Of a stretch of DNA of 64,000 nt, positions 35,540-46,356 are shown piece after piece; positions within the stretch are counted from its first letter, which is position 1; every line of letters begins with the position of its first letter. The stretch comes from Bimuria novae-zelandiae CBS 107.79. Lineage: Eukaryota > Ascomycota > Dothideomycetes > Pleosporales > Didymosphaeriaceae. The stretch spans positions 1,756,910-1,820,909 of the forward strand of contig ML976657.1 of assembly GCA_010015655.1 (NCBI GenBank), in the 5' to 3' direction. The position numbers were made by a program, and so were the translations under genes. The notes under the pieces are model-generated. The model was given only the letters and a program-made list of their open reading frames with translations, had not been told where the DNA came from and searched no databases.

Positions 35540-36410
35540 AACTAAAGAAGAATGTATTCCCCTGCCCAGGCTCTGCAACAACATGATAGCATAGTCGACT
35601 ACTTGATACCCCTGACCCGCGAAATGCGTTCGAAGTACTGGCTTAAAGACCTTCTCCATCGCCTTTTGCTTCTTATGTCCATGATACCAAAGACCCGTGA
35701 ATATCGATGCAGCCATCTCTACCCGCATTTCAACCATAGAGTGGCTCTTGGGTAGTCTTCTGGGCTGTAATGTAAACATGATGCTCCTGGTCTCCGGTCG
35801 TGGGCATGAACACATGCTTTTCCACGCTGCGAATCACAAGGCCGGTCTGCTGGATAATTGAGAGTAGGCCCTTTGTCGTGATCAAAGTGATTGTGACGGT
35901 AGTGTCCATAAAAGGCGCTGTGTATCCTTCCACGTAATCGGAGGCCACTCCCTGCATGGCCTCTCCGCCGCGATATTCCTCGGGGTCGATCATTCCCAAG
36001 ATGAAAATTCCACCCGGGCGTAGCCACGATGCCATCTTGAAGAGCATGGAGTAGATGGAATGGTACGGGAGTTGAAGCAATGAAAGGATCGAGATTACAG
36101 CGTCGAATCTTTCACTCGGAGCGTATTCAGTCATGGAGACTTTCAAGAATGATCCAGGAATATGCTTCGCGCAGTGGTCCACCATCTTTTGAGAAATATC
36201 AATACCGGTGACTCTATATCGTTGCTGAGCAAGGTAGGCAGCTGGCCCTCCGGGGCCGCATCCTACGTCTAGCACAGTTGATATAGATCCAGGGTACGAT
36301 TTCAATCCATCCAATGCTTGATACAGGCCTTTATTCCCTTTAAACGCATCTTCGTATGTCTCTGCTATCTGGTCGAAAAGCTCTTCTGCGGCATTAGGAC
36401 GGTGAGACAT
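35540..36410 (-). pseudogene. Internally deleted two-domain SAM methyltransferase copy
   Basis: The ATG at 36410 opens 226 codons ending at 35730: FDQIAETYEDAFKGNKGL, SAM-binding motif I VLDVGCGPGGPAAYLA (about residues 46-61), the acidic residue in VTGIDIS, and SWLRPGGIFILG. It is strongly similar to the N-terminal domain of the intact gene at 44032 and stops at the same QEPLYG point. Immediately after, in another frame (about 35710-35560), lies AASIFTGLWYHGHKKQKAMEKVFKPVL...YQVVDYAIMLLQS, which matches the last 50 residues of the same intact protein. The middle, including the whole second SAM fold, is deleted. The N-terminal half could still be expressed as a single-domain enzyme, but the joint suggests a deletion derivative. 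Confidence 0.8.
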
Positions 36411-37855
36411 TGTGCGGCTGGCTGTCGAAACTGTGGATTCACTTGGAAGGATAGCGAGGGTCTGAGCGGAGAATTGATGGCGGGCTCAAGGTCATCCAGT
36501 TGGGCTTGTCATCCAGTTAGGTTTGAGATCATTCTGTTGGGCTTAGGTTATTCATTCACTTCTTCTCACGTTATCCTCCAAGGATGTTTCCCACAGCCGG
36601 GAGTCCGCTTTCGGAGAGGCCCTGAGGTCATCCAGTTACTCCTTCTCGCAGTGTCCGCCAATGATAATCTGACACGTTTGCCGCCGTACGAGAAGCACGT
36701 CGCACGTCATGCATCTGAGTGATGCCTTTTAAGCATTAGAGCACCTCCCGCGGCCGCTCTCTCTGCATCGGGCATGCCGATCCTTCAAGCCTTCAGGATT
36801 CCCTGGTAGTCCTGTAAGAGTATCACAACCAGCATCTTCGGCACGGCTCGAAACCCACAGCTGACATAATGATTACCGACTTGACGCCGAACAGACCGCC
36901 TCGTATGGTTTGTGGGTTGGATCGTTAGCTACAACCGATCAGTGGTCTGAGCTACTCTAATGAGGCAGTCTGTGGGTCAGGTCAATAAGACGCACCTTTA
37001 GTCTCATATAAAGTTTTTTGGTTGATGAGAACATGACATCACATAACTGCGAAATGGAAACTTTCTCAACCAGTGGCTTGTCCACGAGTCTCGGACTTGC
37101 CTGTAATTCGTCTACGGGCAGGCTTGCTTGGCAGGTCGCTGTCTCTTTTAAGTGCCTTAACTAACACGAGATGGAATACACATTTCTTCCTCATACTCTT
37201 AATTGGTTGGCAAAATGTCGCGATCCATCAGAGAGGTAAATAAGCCGTTCCGCTAGACAAGCGGGAGCTGTCACTACCATCCATATCTCATTGGGAATCC
37301 GGGTAGCTTCAAATGCAAAGAACACGCAAGACCGGCGTGACATGACCTGTGAGCGAGCGTTGCGAAGCAGGTCTGACCCTGGATTTCCGCTCCACTGTCA
37401 AGCTCGGGTTTGCAGGTTTGCAGGTGCACGTGTCCTGCTTTGGCTTCTTTACCCCCACAGAGGGGATATACACAGGCGTTTATTCCCTGTGTCGATGCCT
37501 GGATTAGTGAACGGGCTCATATGTCCAGAGCATGTGCCGGTCAGAGTGCTTGCGAAATTTAGACGAGAATATAAAACGCCTTTCCGTCGGGCCGAGCCAT
37601 GCGCTAAGGAAGTCGGACCACCCCACCGGTACCCCCCAGCAACATAATACACAGCTTTTAGATTGCATGCGGTAAAATCGGTATGGTATACAGAATCTTA
37701 CAGCGGAGATTGTAGGAACTAGATCCTTCGCAATAACGGAAATCTTTAGCTCCTCGTTCCGCACAGTGACCTCGTTTGGCATTACCTAATGCCAAGAGTA
37801 AGCTCTCCGGCTAGCTTCTAGATCCGGATGACCTGTGACGTGACAAATGTCATCG
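36411..37855. other. Intergenic; short repeats and one weak ORF
   Basis: 36480-36560 contains three imperfect copies of a (G)TCATCCAGTTGGGCTT-like phrase. A 92-codon minus-strand frame starts at ATG 37782 (MPNEVTVRNEELKISV...) but shows no known domain and may be only a fragment. I see no other supported gene. Confidence 0.35.
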
Positions 37856-38139
37856 TTAACTCGCAGCTCGGCTGCAAAAGCGCTTTTTATTCCCGTTATC
37901 CCCGACTTCCTTAGCTCCCGGCTCATCCTGGCAGCCAAGCGTACTACAATATTTTGCTACGGGGCCCCGGGTAGGGCAGCTCGCCTTTCCTAGCTCATGG
38001 ATCGGCCCGACTAAAAGGCGTTGTATATTCTCGCTATCTATAACTTCGTTAGCTCGCAGCTCAGCTGCAAAGCATTTTTTAACCCCGTTATCCCTGCAGT
38101 AACTTCCTTAGTTCACGGCTCATCCCGGCAGCTAAGCGT
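37856..38139. repeat. Two direct repeats about 190 bp apart
   Basis: 37856-37943 and 38047-38139 are diverged copies of one unit: both contain CTCGCAGCTC, GCTGCAAA, CCCGTTATCCC, ACTTCCTTAG, GGCTCATCC and GGCAGC.AAGCGTA. The second has an 8-bp insertion. They lie just left of the mariner element. Origin unknown. Confidence 0.75.
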
Positions 38140-38187
38140 AGATCCCAAGTCACTTGTGGGGCCTATCTGTGCTCAATCTCAGCACTA

Positions 38188-39929
38188 CAAAGGGTAATCT
38201 CAATAAAGTCGGCCGTCACGTGCAGCAGGGATTCCTGCAGGGGTAGCAACTTCAAAAGTCGCGCATCTTGATTCTATCTAAAGTATAAGCAAATACACCC
38301 AAATAAGATGTTCTAATTATGCTGTAAAGTTGTTCTGGCCACCTGCGTCCTCGCAGAGCTCTGCAACGCGCATAAAGTAGGTAGGATGAAGCTTTTCGGC
38401 TATATACTGCCTGAGTGTCTCATCACCTTGCCAGACCTCCTTTATGTACTGTTCTGCAGCCTTTTTGGCCTCCTTAGAACTTGATAGGCATTCGTAACTT
38501 GCTAAAAAACCTTCTAGACGCCCAAAACAGCGCTTAATTAGGTGTAAGTCGGGTGAATTAGGAGGCTAAGGGCCAAACTTAATTCCTAGAGCTTTAATTT
38601 CTGGCTAGTAGTACTAGAGATCTAGTAAGTGTAGGCGAACGTTATCTTAAATTAAATAAATAGCTACGCCTAGGTTATTATCGCGTATAGCATAGTAATA
38701 AGGGAATAGGTGTTTCTTAAGTATATTCTCTACGTACTAGATGCCGTTTATGCCCTTCCCTTCGTTGTATACAAACTCCTCTATTTTAAAGAACTTTTTA
38801 ATAGTAAGAGGTTTCTTAATACCTGCGCGGAGAGCTCTACCCTTCTTACTAGTAGCCTTATTAGTAGCTTAGCGTTAACTATTATTATAGGTAATATTAT
38901 AATTAATTTCTTATAGTTACTATTTCTTATTAGTACTAGCGACAGTCGCGTAAGAGCGTTTAACCTTAAAAGCCTTCTTTACTATATTATTTATATAGGA
39001 GACGCGTTATATAAGGTCCTTATAGCTCTTATCGTTATCTTAAGCCTAAATAACGTAAGGGCGTTAATAGGAGTAAGTAGTATTAGTTAAAGTGGCAGCG
39101 TAGATTATAAGACTAAATTTAGGTAGCGTTGTAGGTAGTGCGTAGACATTACTATCTTGTCTAACTAGTCTTAAAATCCTTTACTTTCCGCCACGTATAT
39201 TGCTCCCGCTAATAGACTTAGAGATCTTATTATAGTAGACGAATATAATGCGTGGAAAGTATAGGTTATATTTAGCCTTAAGCTAGGCATAGTACTATAG
39301 TCGCTAGTCCTTGTCGTTACTACTAAGCGCTAGTTTTTTAGGTCATACTCTATAAGTTATTACGTATAGGTGCTACTCGTCGCGGTGCTCCCTAGCAATG
39401 TTATAGACTATATTCTTACTAAGTGTGATGCTAGCTTTTGCGCAGAGGTCTCTGACAGCGTCATGCACTTAGTAGGTGCCATATACAATAATATCATGCT
39501 GTAGTCTTGCGCTCAGCGTAGAGCCATCGCGTACCTTTACAGGTCTGCCAGGAGGAGACTGCTTGACTGTAGGTGTTGCAGCTAGCAATTCCTGCAATGA
39601 GTCGCCCTTTACGGCGCCTTTAACGCGTCGAAATGCCTTACCACAGGCGTAGTCAGTTATACCCAAATCAGTGGCGATTTCTAGGAAAGTGAGGTTGTAT
39701 TTTGTCCTGAGAACGACGATAGCAGCTAGCTAGGCTTCTAAAAGCAATTAAGAGCTTTTTTTAGCAGGATTTAAAGCCATATTAAGTGAGAAACGTAAGG
39801 TTGAAGTGTAGGTGTTGACGCTCTACAGAGCTCTTAGAGGCTCGGAGGCTCGGAGACTCTGTTCCGCTAGTGACGCGCTAGCTTCTTGGCAAGTCACATG
39901 ACGGCCGACTTTATTGAGATTACCCTTTG
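38188..39929 (-). mobile_element. Tc1/mariner-type DNA transposon
   Basis: A TA duplication (38186-38187 and 39930-39931) and near-perfect terminal inverted repeats of about 36 bp beginning CAAAGGGTAATCTCAATAAAG bound a 1742-bp element. One minus-strand transposase gene fills it. TA target, size and a DDE motif order place it in the Tc1/mariner superfamily. It is moderately RIP-mutated: both ends are intact and the centre is AT-rich. Confidence 0.92.
38317..39780 (-). pseudogene. Tc1/mariner transposase, nonsense-mutated
   Basis: The minus-strand frame starts with MALNPAKKSS at 39780 and ends at TAA 38317-38319, about 487 codons. The N-terminus carries a helix-turn-helix region (TKYNLTFLEIATDLGITDYACGKAF) then GRPVKVRDGS. 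The C-terminal half has FKIEEFVYNEGKGINGI, the second catalytic aspartate in LI.DNVRLHL and the third in PPNSPDLHLIKRCFGRLE. At least fifteen TAG/TAA codons interrupt the frame where glutamine or tryptophan would be expected. No frameshift was needed to follow it from end to end, so damage is by point transitions only. Confidence 0.88.
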
Positions 39930-40234
39930 TAGGCTTCCATGGGCATGGTCCTTGGTTTACCCCAGCCTGACCCCGGACTCTCATCAGGGTGACAGAATCC
40001 CCTTTCTTGCCGAGCGTGCGTACCTAAGCTTAGCCTAGTGTGGGAGTAAAGGACCAATGGGCCTACCAGAGAACTTATTTTCAAAGCACACCGAAAACGA
40101 CGCCAATCCTGTGTATGAGAATAGCTGACTAGACGGCCAAGCTAAGCCTTTTGAAAATCCGAATCAAAATGGACACTATAGAAAATCCGACCCGGAAGCA
40201 ACGTCCTCTCTTCGTCTTGAGACAAACTTACCGT

Positions 40235-40309
40235 TCTATATAATCCTTTTTTTTCTTCATCCACACTAATACCCCTTGCTACGAAGCTACTCTTCGCTCA
40301 CGAATCACG
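40235..40309 (+). promoter_or_regulatory. Promoter/5' leader of HD-domain gene
   Basis: TATATAATCC at 40237-40246 is followed by a pyrimidine run TTTTTTTTCTTCATCC and a leader ending CACG just before ATG 40310. CT-rich leaders of this kind are common upstream of fungal genes. Confidence 0.45.
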
Positions 40310-41226
40310 ATGTCCACAACTTATGTATCAAAGCCCGTAACCGATGAGATCAGCCAGAAGCTGTACAATCCGTACTACGATACGGTCAAGCCAGGTACAC
40401 CGTCAAACCCCCGATGCTCTTCTCGGGGGGAAGGCATGCTGAGCGATCCCCTATCAGGTCCACGAGCACCTGTCCAAGCTCCAGTCGAGCCCCAGTGGAC
40501 GGTCGAAAGCGGTATGCCAAACCCAAACACCCACATTTCTCTAGCGTCTGCTAATTAACATGAACCGCAGTGCTTTCAACAATGCCGCACCGACCGGCAC
40601 ACGACACGGCCTCGCCTGTGCCCTTCTTCCATCTCATCGAGCGGCTGAAAACCACCAAACGCACCGGCTGGACTAACGTGGGCATCGAGCACGGTGAGTC
40701 CATATCGGACCACATGTACCGCATGGCGATCCTGGCCATGGTCGCCCCAACCACCATCGCCTCGCGCATCAACATGTCGCGCTGCGTGCAGATGGCACTC
40801 ATCCACGACATGGCCGAGTCGCTGGTTGGCGATATCACGCCCGTCGAGGGCGTGAGCAAGGCCGAGAAGTCGCGCCGTGAGTCCGAGGCCATGGACTACA
40901 TTTCGGAGCGGCTGCTGGGTCGTGTGCCGGGATTATCGGGGCAGGAGATCCGCGAAATCTGGCAGGAGTACGAGGATGACGAAACGCTTGATGCGCATTT
41001 TGTGCACGATTTGGATAAGATTGAGCATGTACTCCAGATTGTCGAATACGAGCGGAAGTACGAGGGGCACAAGGATCTGGGGGAGTTCACCTGGATTTGC
41101 TCGCGCATAAAACTGCCCGAGGTGAAGGAGTGGTGTGATGCGGTGCTCGAGGAGCGGAGGCAATTTTGGAAATCGGTAGGTAAGGAGCCGGAGTGGAGAG
41201 ACGAGAAGAAATTCAAAGACGTGTAA
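40310..41226 (+). CDS. HD-domain 5'-deoxynucleotidase-like protein (HDDC2 family)
   Basis: Two exons, 40310-40511 and 40571-41226, give 285 residues. The 59-nt intron has a GTATGC donor, a CTAATTAAC branch region and a CCGCAG acceptor, and the join is in frame (WTVES then VLSTMPHRP). The C-terminal domain (from SPVPFFHLIERLKTTKRTGW) has the HD metal-binding set: H in SDHMYRM, the HD pair in LIHDMAES, and D in VHDLDKIEHVLQ. This family (yeast YBR242W/YGL101W, human HDDC2) hydrolyses deoxynucleoside 5'-monophosphates with a divalent metal in the cytosol, helping nucleotide turnover. The first exon is proline-rich and not conserved in feel. A start at the exon-2 ATG (40582) is possible but would drop part of the conserved N-terminal extension. 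No RIP damage. Confidence 0.88.
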
Positions 41227-41578
41227 TCTCTTGTATCTATATAGTATTTTGGGATCTAGCGTGCGGTGTGCTAAAACTCGTCTGCAGGCTGGTCAATTAG
41301 CGGGCAAAAAATGTGCCTCCAGTAGAGGAGATTGGCGAAGTGAAGATCATGTTTATGAAGCTCTCTGGATGCTCGATGCTAAGTTTTCTATCTCAGCCAT
41401 TTCCCATACAGCGACCTATGTATGAGTTTCACAATCCAGCGTTTGTGAAGGTGAGATCTTGCTTCATCCACACCCGCTTTTGCTGCGCCGACGTTTTCCT
41501 GGACCATCCGAACAGAGAACTGCTAGCTAAAAAGGACTTAGATCAGCTTTTAGTTTCATCATTTGCAAATTCCGGCAT
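41227..41578. other. Downstream spacer, no gene supported
   Basis: Balanced composition, with short overlapping frames only. No domain seen. Confidence 0.4.
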
Positions 41579-42070
41579 GTGCTCATGCGCACGGATCCAT
41601 TCGGGGGGAAGATACGGAATGCCGTAAGGTTTCTGGTCATATACGGCTTCTGGTGGCAAGTGCAGGTAATGTCATTGTATGTCGACGGGAGGCAGATGAT
41701 AAGGTCAATGCGGGTACGCAGCTGTGACAGCAACGTGCTGGTGCGTCCGGGGATGGCGTAGCTGATAGCCCCCTTCAACGTAGCATCAGTCTCCCCGAGC
41801 CGTGCCCTGCCGTTCGTACAGAATCACAAATTTTTCGGTCGGAAGGAGCAACTCAACAAGCTCCAGCAGAAGGTATTCACCCACCGAAACAGCCAGAGAG
41901 TCGCGCTGGTTGGGCTCGGGGGTGTAGGTAAGACGCAGGTGGCGCTACAGTTCGCATACTGGACGAATGAGCACCAGCCCGAGTATTCTGCCGTGCAGGT
42001 TAACTTTCCAAATGCGAATACTTGCAGCAAATCGCTCATGGTCTGCATTTTGCTACTAGCGAGATTTTGA
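41579..42070 (+). pseudogene. NB-ARC (STAND/NLR-type) gene fragment
   Basis: From 41762 the frame reads PSRALPFVQNHKFFGRKEQLNKLQQ, then the Walker A (P-loop) VALVGLGGVGKTQVALQFAYW and EYSAVQVNF, matching the start of the NB-ARC domain of fungal STAND proteins, which often serve in non-self recognition. It breaks off at TGA 42068-42070, well before the Walker B and sensor motifs. Upstream, the same frame is open from 41579 (MLMRTDPFGGKIRNAVRF...) except for one TAG at 41759-41761. That part is unrecognised. A real NLR would be over 800 residues, so this is a fragment. Confidence 0.72.
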
Positions 42071-42102
42071 AAGTCTGAAACGATCGGAGCTTCTTACCCC
42101 TA

Positions 42103-42551
42103 TACAGTGGGGACGTTAACACTGCTTTAACAGGATACCACAGTAGAGTAACTTCCGTAGCCCTTACGACCCTTAGGAGGTAGGTCAGATGAGGGGGAAG
42201 GATCAGTGGGGCAGCAGCTTATGGATCAACCAATTTATTGTAGACACTTAACCTGCATGGCAGAATATGCCTCACATACCCATCGGACACTTTCGACAAC
42301 CCGACCATCCGTGATCAGACATCACCCCATCTTTATGCACAAACTATATCCGTAGTTTGCTTTGGGCGATCAAGCCTGCAGATGTTTTGTAGCAAAGTGC
42401 TTATTGTCGCATACGCGAACCTCCACTTCATCTCGCTAGATGAGGGCACAAAAATGCACGTGCCCTTACTTTCACTTTTGGTGTGGGGTATTAAAGTTAC
42501 TCTAATCCTACTGTGGTATCCCGTAAAAGTAGTGTTAGCGTCCCCACCGTA
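42103..42551. mobile_element. 449-bp MITE with TA target site
   Basis: Terminal inverted repeats of about 48 bp begin TACAGTGGGGACG on the left and end CGTCCCCACCGTA on the right, continuing inward as GTTAACACTGCTTTAACAGG. They are flanked by TA (42101-42102 and 42552-42553). The interior has no transposase. TA target and TACAGT-type ends suggest a non-autonomous Tc1/mariner or pogo derivative. A third copy of one end lies at 42733-42775. Confidence 0.82.
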
Positions 42552-43242
42552 TAGGAGTAAGAAGCTCGGATCGTTTCGGACTTTTAAATCCTGCTAGTAA
42601 TAAAATTATACTCTATCCCTTACGAGTTCCTATAGAAAACTATATAGCCTTGCCTTCTCTTTAGCCTATCCTATCTCTCGGTATTCTAACCTAGCCAAGT
42701 CGATACGGAGCTCCAAGACCGGTCAACCCCTGTACGCCGAGGCGCTAACACTACTTTCACGGTATACCACAGTAGATGCCCTGTGCTACGGGCGTATAAG
42801 CCTACCTCAGACCATGCGCGATTTTCTGCAAGTTATAGAATAAATTCGCACACCGACACTTAACTTGCATAGCAGAATATCAGTGGCGGAAATAACACCT
42901 TCCAGAAGGGCATCCTGATCGACTGTCATCCCAGCGCGCGCTTACTCTAGCATACCGAGCACACGGACAGATAGCGGAGGCCGTAAAGCTGCTAGAGCAT
43001 GTGATGGTAGTCAGTGCGAGAGAGGACGCTGGCGGAAGAGCTCCCTTCAGGAAAGTGGAGGGTGGAGCCGTTTTGATTCCCGTTATTATGGCTGTCCAAT
43101 ACCCACGGCTATGTCAAGCCAACATCTGCAGTAGTAGCACGTTTTAGAAGTACAATTTACTACAAGGAAAGAGGGAGGGGGGAAGGGGTCCCCTACATGG
43201 TGAGAAGCTTCTGCAATGCAGTCATGTAGTACAGTCACTAGC
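42552..43242. repeat. Region with solitary MITE end and direct repeat
   Basis: 42733-42775 repeats the inner terminal repeat of the neighbouring MITE (GCTAACACTACTTTCACGG..ACCACAGTAGA). A 26-bp phrase GACACTTAACCTGCATGGCAG at 42243 in the MITE recurs as GACACTTAACTTGCATAGCAG at 42858, so this is a second, truncated MITE copy. No gene seen in the rest. Confidence 0.6.
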
Positions 43243-43402
43243 AATTGCGGCTTCACCCTTACAGGCAGCAACACCAACTCAGGCCGATGTGCCAGCAAAG
43301 GTCCAGCCCACTTTTTGTTGATAGCTGACTAGTCAAACCCATTTACGAAAGGTAGGCTAAGCAGCACATGTTGCAGCTCGTGTGATGGGGCGAAGCCGCA
43401 AT
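43243..43402. mobile_element. Small foldback element, copy A (160 bp)
   Basis: Ends are inverted: ATTGCGGCTTCACCC at the left and GGGCGAAGCCGCAAT at the right. The inner part includes GGCAGCAACACCAACT and TAAGCAGCACATG. A second copy lies 100 bp downstream. No coding capacity. Confidence 0.75.
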
Positions 43403-43496
43403 GACTGCAGCAATTTACGTGCAGCAGTGAGGGGAGAGGAGAGTGCGATGCAGGAAGAGCCATGCAGCTGTGCCTCAACCACACAGGAATCCTATA

Positions 43497-43687
43497 TCTC
43501 GCTTCACCCGTACAGGCAGCAACACCAACTTAGGCTAATATGCCAGCAAGGGTCTAGCCCACTTTTTATTAATAGCTAGCTAGTTAAAACTATCTGTTTA
43601 GCGTTCTACAGTCAGCGCTAACCCATTTGCGAAAGGTGAGGCTAAGCAGCACATGCTGCAGCCGGTGTGATGGGGTGAAGCCGCAAT
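43497..43687. mobile_element. Small foldback element, copy B (191 bp)
   Basis: About 85% similar to copy A over its length, with the same ends (GCTTCACCCGTACAGGCAG at left, GGGGTGAAGCCGCAAT at right). It carries about 33 bp of extra sequence in the middle (CTGTTTAGCGTTCTACAG). Some differences from A are C-to-T at CpA (GTCTAGCCC versus GTCCAGCCC). Confidence 0.75.
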
Positions 43688-44031
43688 CGCTAGCGACTGT
43701 ATTGCCAACTTGGAAGTCTTGGAATTGCGTTGGAGGCGATTTCCAGAGTGGCTCTATCGAATAGGCTCCATGAATAGTGGAACGGGTGAAAGGCTCAAGC
43801 GACGATTGACCAAGACAGCGAGTTCGGAGTTAGAGAGCTATTGGGACGGATGCATACATGGTCATTGGTATTGAAAGTTAATTGATATATATGTATATAT
43901 AGTCACCTCAAACTAAGATTCACGAGGCATTACATCCTTACATTTAGTTTCCCTCAAAGTCTTAATCTTGAACTTCACAGATCACTCGGCCTCTTGCATA
44001 TCGTCAAAATACGCTTCACTAGTTGTGCAAG
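43688..44031 (+). promoter_or_regulatory. Upstream region of the two-domain methyltransferase
   Basis: No open frame. A TATATATGTATATATAG run at 43886-43902 is the best TATA-like stretch, 130-145 bp before the start codon. Confidence 0.4.
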
Positions 44032-45653
44032 ATGGCTCCCCACGCAGATGATGCGCAAAATCTCTTTGACCAGATTGCGGAGACGTACGAAGACGCGTAC
44101 GGTGGCAACACCGGCCTAAACAGAGCACTTAACGGATTGAAAGCTTACTACGGCGCGAATTCGGGTGCATCTGTACTCGATTGTGGTTGTGGTGCTGGAG
44201 GACCAGCCTCCTACCTGGCCAAGCAGGGATTTAATGTTACTGGCATCGATATCTCTGGTCGAATGGTGGATTTCTGCGCGAAGAACATCCCAGGAAACTT
44301 CGAAAGGGTGTCCATGACCGACTATGAACCAAAACAGCAATTCGACGCCGTCATTTCCATATTCTCTACCTTCCAGCTCTCCATGCGCTCTCAATACTCC
44401 ATGTTATTCAAGCAGGCTTCCTGGCTCCGTCCAGGGGGTGTCTTTCTTTTTGGAACACTGGCCGCAGAAGACATTGTCGATGAGAAAACCCTCAAAGGAC
44501 TGAAGGGTGATTACATTGAGCGATACGAAGTAGAATTCATGGGAAGGAGCCTCCCTACTACCTATATCACCAAGAAACGGCTTCTCTCGATGGTGCAGGA
44601 GACCGGACTCACTATCCACAATGTTGAAAAGCACAAGTTCGCTGCTAAAACCGGAGAAGTGTTCGATTACCTCTATATCACAGCCCAGCGAACCACTCTG
44701 GAGCCTCTTTACGGCCCGTACCCACACCCTACTGTCAGGCGCACCCCCCATTTACTGAGCCAAAGTGCTTGGGTTCCCTTCGCCTCCAGACTCACACGTC
44801 AGGAGTTCGATGCGACAGTAGAAGCCGTTTCCGGAAACAAGAACGTGCTCGACGTGGGTAGTGGCCATGGCGGTGAGTGCTGAGTGCTTCCTAGATTAGT
44901 CTCCTTCGGCTAAGTGAAGATTATGGTTGTTTCAGGTACTAACGCTTGTCAGAACTTACTGTCGCTATCGCTAAACGCATTGGCAAAGCTTCTGCAATTG
45001 AACCCAATGCTGACAGAAATGCGTTGCTTAAGGCTAGAGGCGCAGGCAACCCCGTCGAGGTTAGAGGAGGTAGTGCTGAGGATATTCCCTACAAGGACGG
45101 CGAATTTGACGCTGTTGTCGCTTGCTGGATCTTGCACTACGTCACAGACTTAGAGAAGTCGCTCACCGAAGTAAGTACCGCGCTGTCTACGAATACCTAC
45201 TGTACGAACGCTAAAAACGTCAAGATGGCGAGGGTGGTAAACGCCCAGGCACCTAATGCGCGTATCGTTATCGTTCAGGGCTCACCCGATAACGAGGTTG
45301 TCAATCTCATCAATCGGGTTTGTGCACCGATCGCAGAGAAGGCGGGTCTGGAGGGGTCAGCCTATGACCACCAAGGTTATCTTCTGGGTGAATGCGCCCG
45401 AGTCTTCATAAGACACGGTTTTGGAAAAATTACTCTCAAAAGATCTAACGCTTGGGTTAATTTCAAATCCGAGCCTCTGGAGAAGCGCATCGAAGAGGCT
45501 GCTGAGGTGTTGACCGGGCTTTGGTATTTTGGACACCCGGAGCAGAAGACTATGGAGAAGGCTTTTGTACCAATACTGCAAGAGCAGTTTGCTGACAGGG
45601 ACTACGAGGTCGGTGACCAGAGCGTCATCCTGATCGCAGAGCCATCGCAGTGA
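44032..45653 (+). CDS. Two-domain SAM-dependent methyltransferase
   Basis: Three exons (44032-44872, 44953-45170, 45225-45653) total 496 codons including TGA, giving 495 residues. Intron 1 has GTGAGT, a TACTAAC branch site and a TTGTCAG acceptor. Intron 2 is 54 nt (GTAAGT...TCAAG), in frame and stop-free, so it is inferred from conserved length. The protein holds two class I methyltransferase folds. Domain 1 has motif I VLDCGCGAGGPA (residues about 47-58), D in VTGIDIS and SWLRPGGVFLFG. Domain 2 has VLDVGSGHGGE (about 271) and DIPYKDGEFDAVVACWILHYV (motif IV type). Such enzymes transfer methyl groups from S-adenosylmethionine; the substrate is not predictable here. The context next to an ABC exporter fits secondary metabolism or detoxification. 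A deleted paralogue lies at 35540-36410. Confidence 0.88.
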
Positions 45654-46356
45654 GGCAGACGCAGACTCGTGGTCGGATCTTGATCTTTCACTCGAGGTAA
45701 GCTGGGTAGATAGCCCATGTAACGTAATTTGAAAACCCTTCGGATGGAAATGGACTAGATCATGGTCGGTGACTCGTTGGCATTTCTTGCGCTCGTGCTG
45801 AGATGCGGGTCCAATCTTCATCAGGGGTGAGGTGGTTCGACGAACTTGGCTTGAATTGATCTAGCCGTAGTTAGGTTCATGCGCTATAACCTACCCAGGC
45901 GGGTCGCCCCGTATGCGGAGCCCCAAACTGGAAACTTGCCGTGAAGCGATCTCTGCTAAGCGTGGTAAGACATTTTGGTTATGTAATCTTTTCTCGTTTG
46001 CTAACGGCAATCTTCCGGTTTAAGGTTGGGACAAAGCCGTGGAGCCGTAACCGAGGACTCCGGATGATTTAGCAGGGACCCACCTATCGTCGGACGCTAG
46101 TTACTAGTGGCTTGGCACTGGTTCTCATATTTCCGTGGTTCTTGTATCTCCGCAGGCCTGCCGCCCAGCTTAGACAATTAGATTCTCACACTCCACTTTT
46201 TTGCCCTGTCCCCCTCCCCCCCCCCCTGTCCACCGCGGTGTACGTAGCAGCGGTGGCTGTACTTAACCCACGCGAACCTGCTCTTTCTTCACTTACCCGT
46301 CAACAACAACAACTACAACCCCATCAAGAGGCTATCGTCACCAGATAGCTGTCCAT
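45654..46356. other. Intergenic between methyltransferase and ABC gene
   Basis: 703 bp holding the presumed terminator of one gene and the promoter of the next. A C-run (CCCCCTCCCCCCCCCCC, near 46206-46226) and a CAACAACAACAACTACAACC leader (46301-46320) precede the ABC start codon. No gene. Confidence 0.5.

Noticed and set aside
40551..41216. Minus-strand frames over the HD-domain gene
   Set aside because: They are shadows of the plus-strand coding sequence, whose motifs and intron are clear.
43243..43687. Possible CRISPR-like array
   Set aside because: There are only two diverged long copies with inverted ends, no regular spacers, and the host is a fungus; they are foldback elements.
45171..45224. 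Treating the 54-nt stretch in the methyltransferase as coding
   Set aside because: It is in frame and stop-free, but it has a GTAAGT donor and an AG end and reads as an unnatural insert between SLTE and MARVV, so I removed it as an intron.
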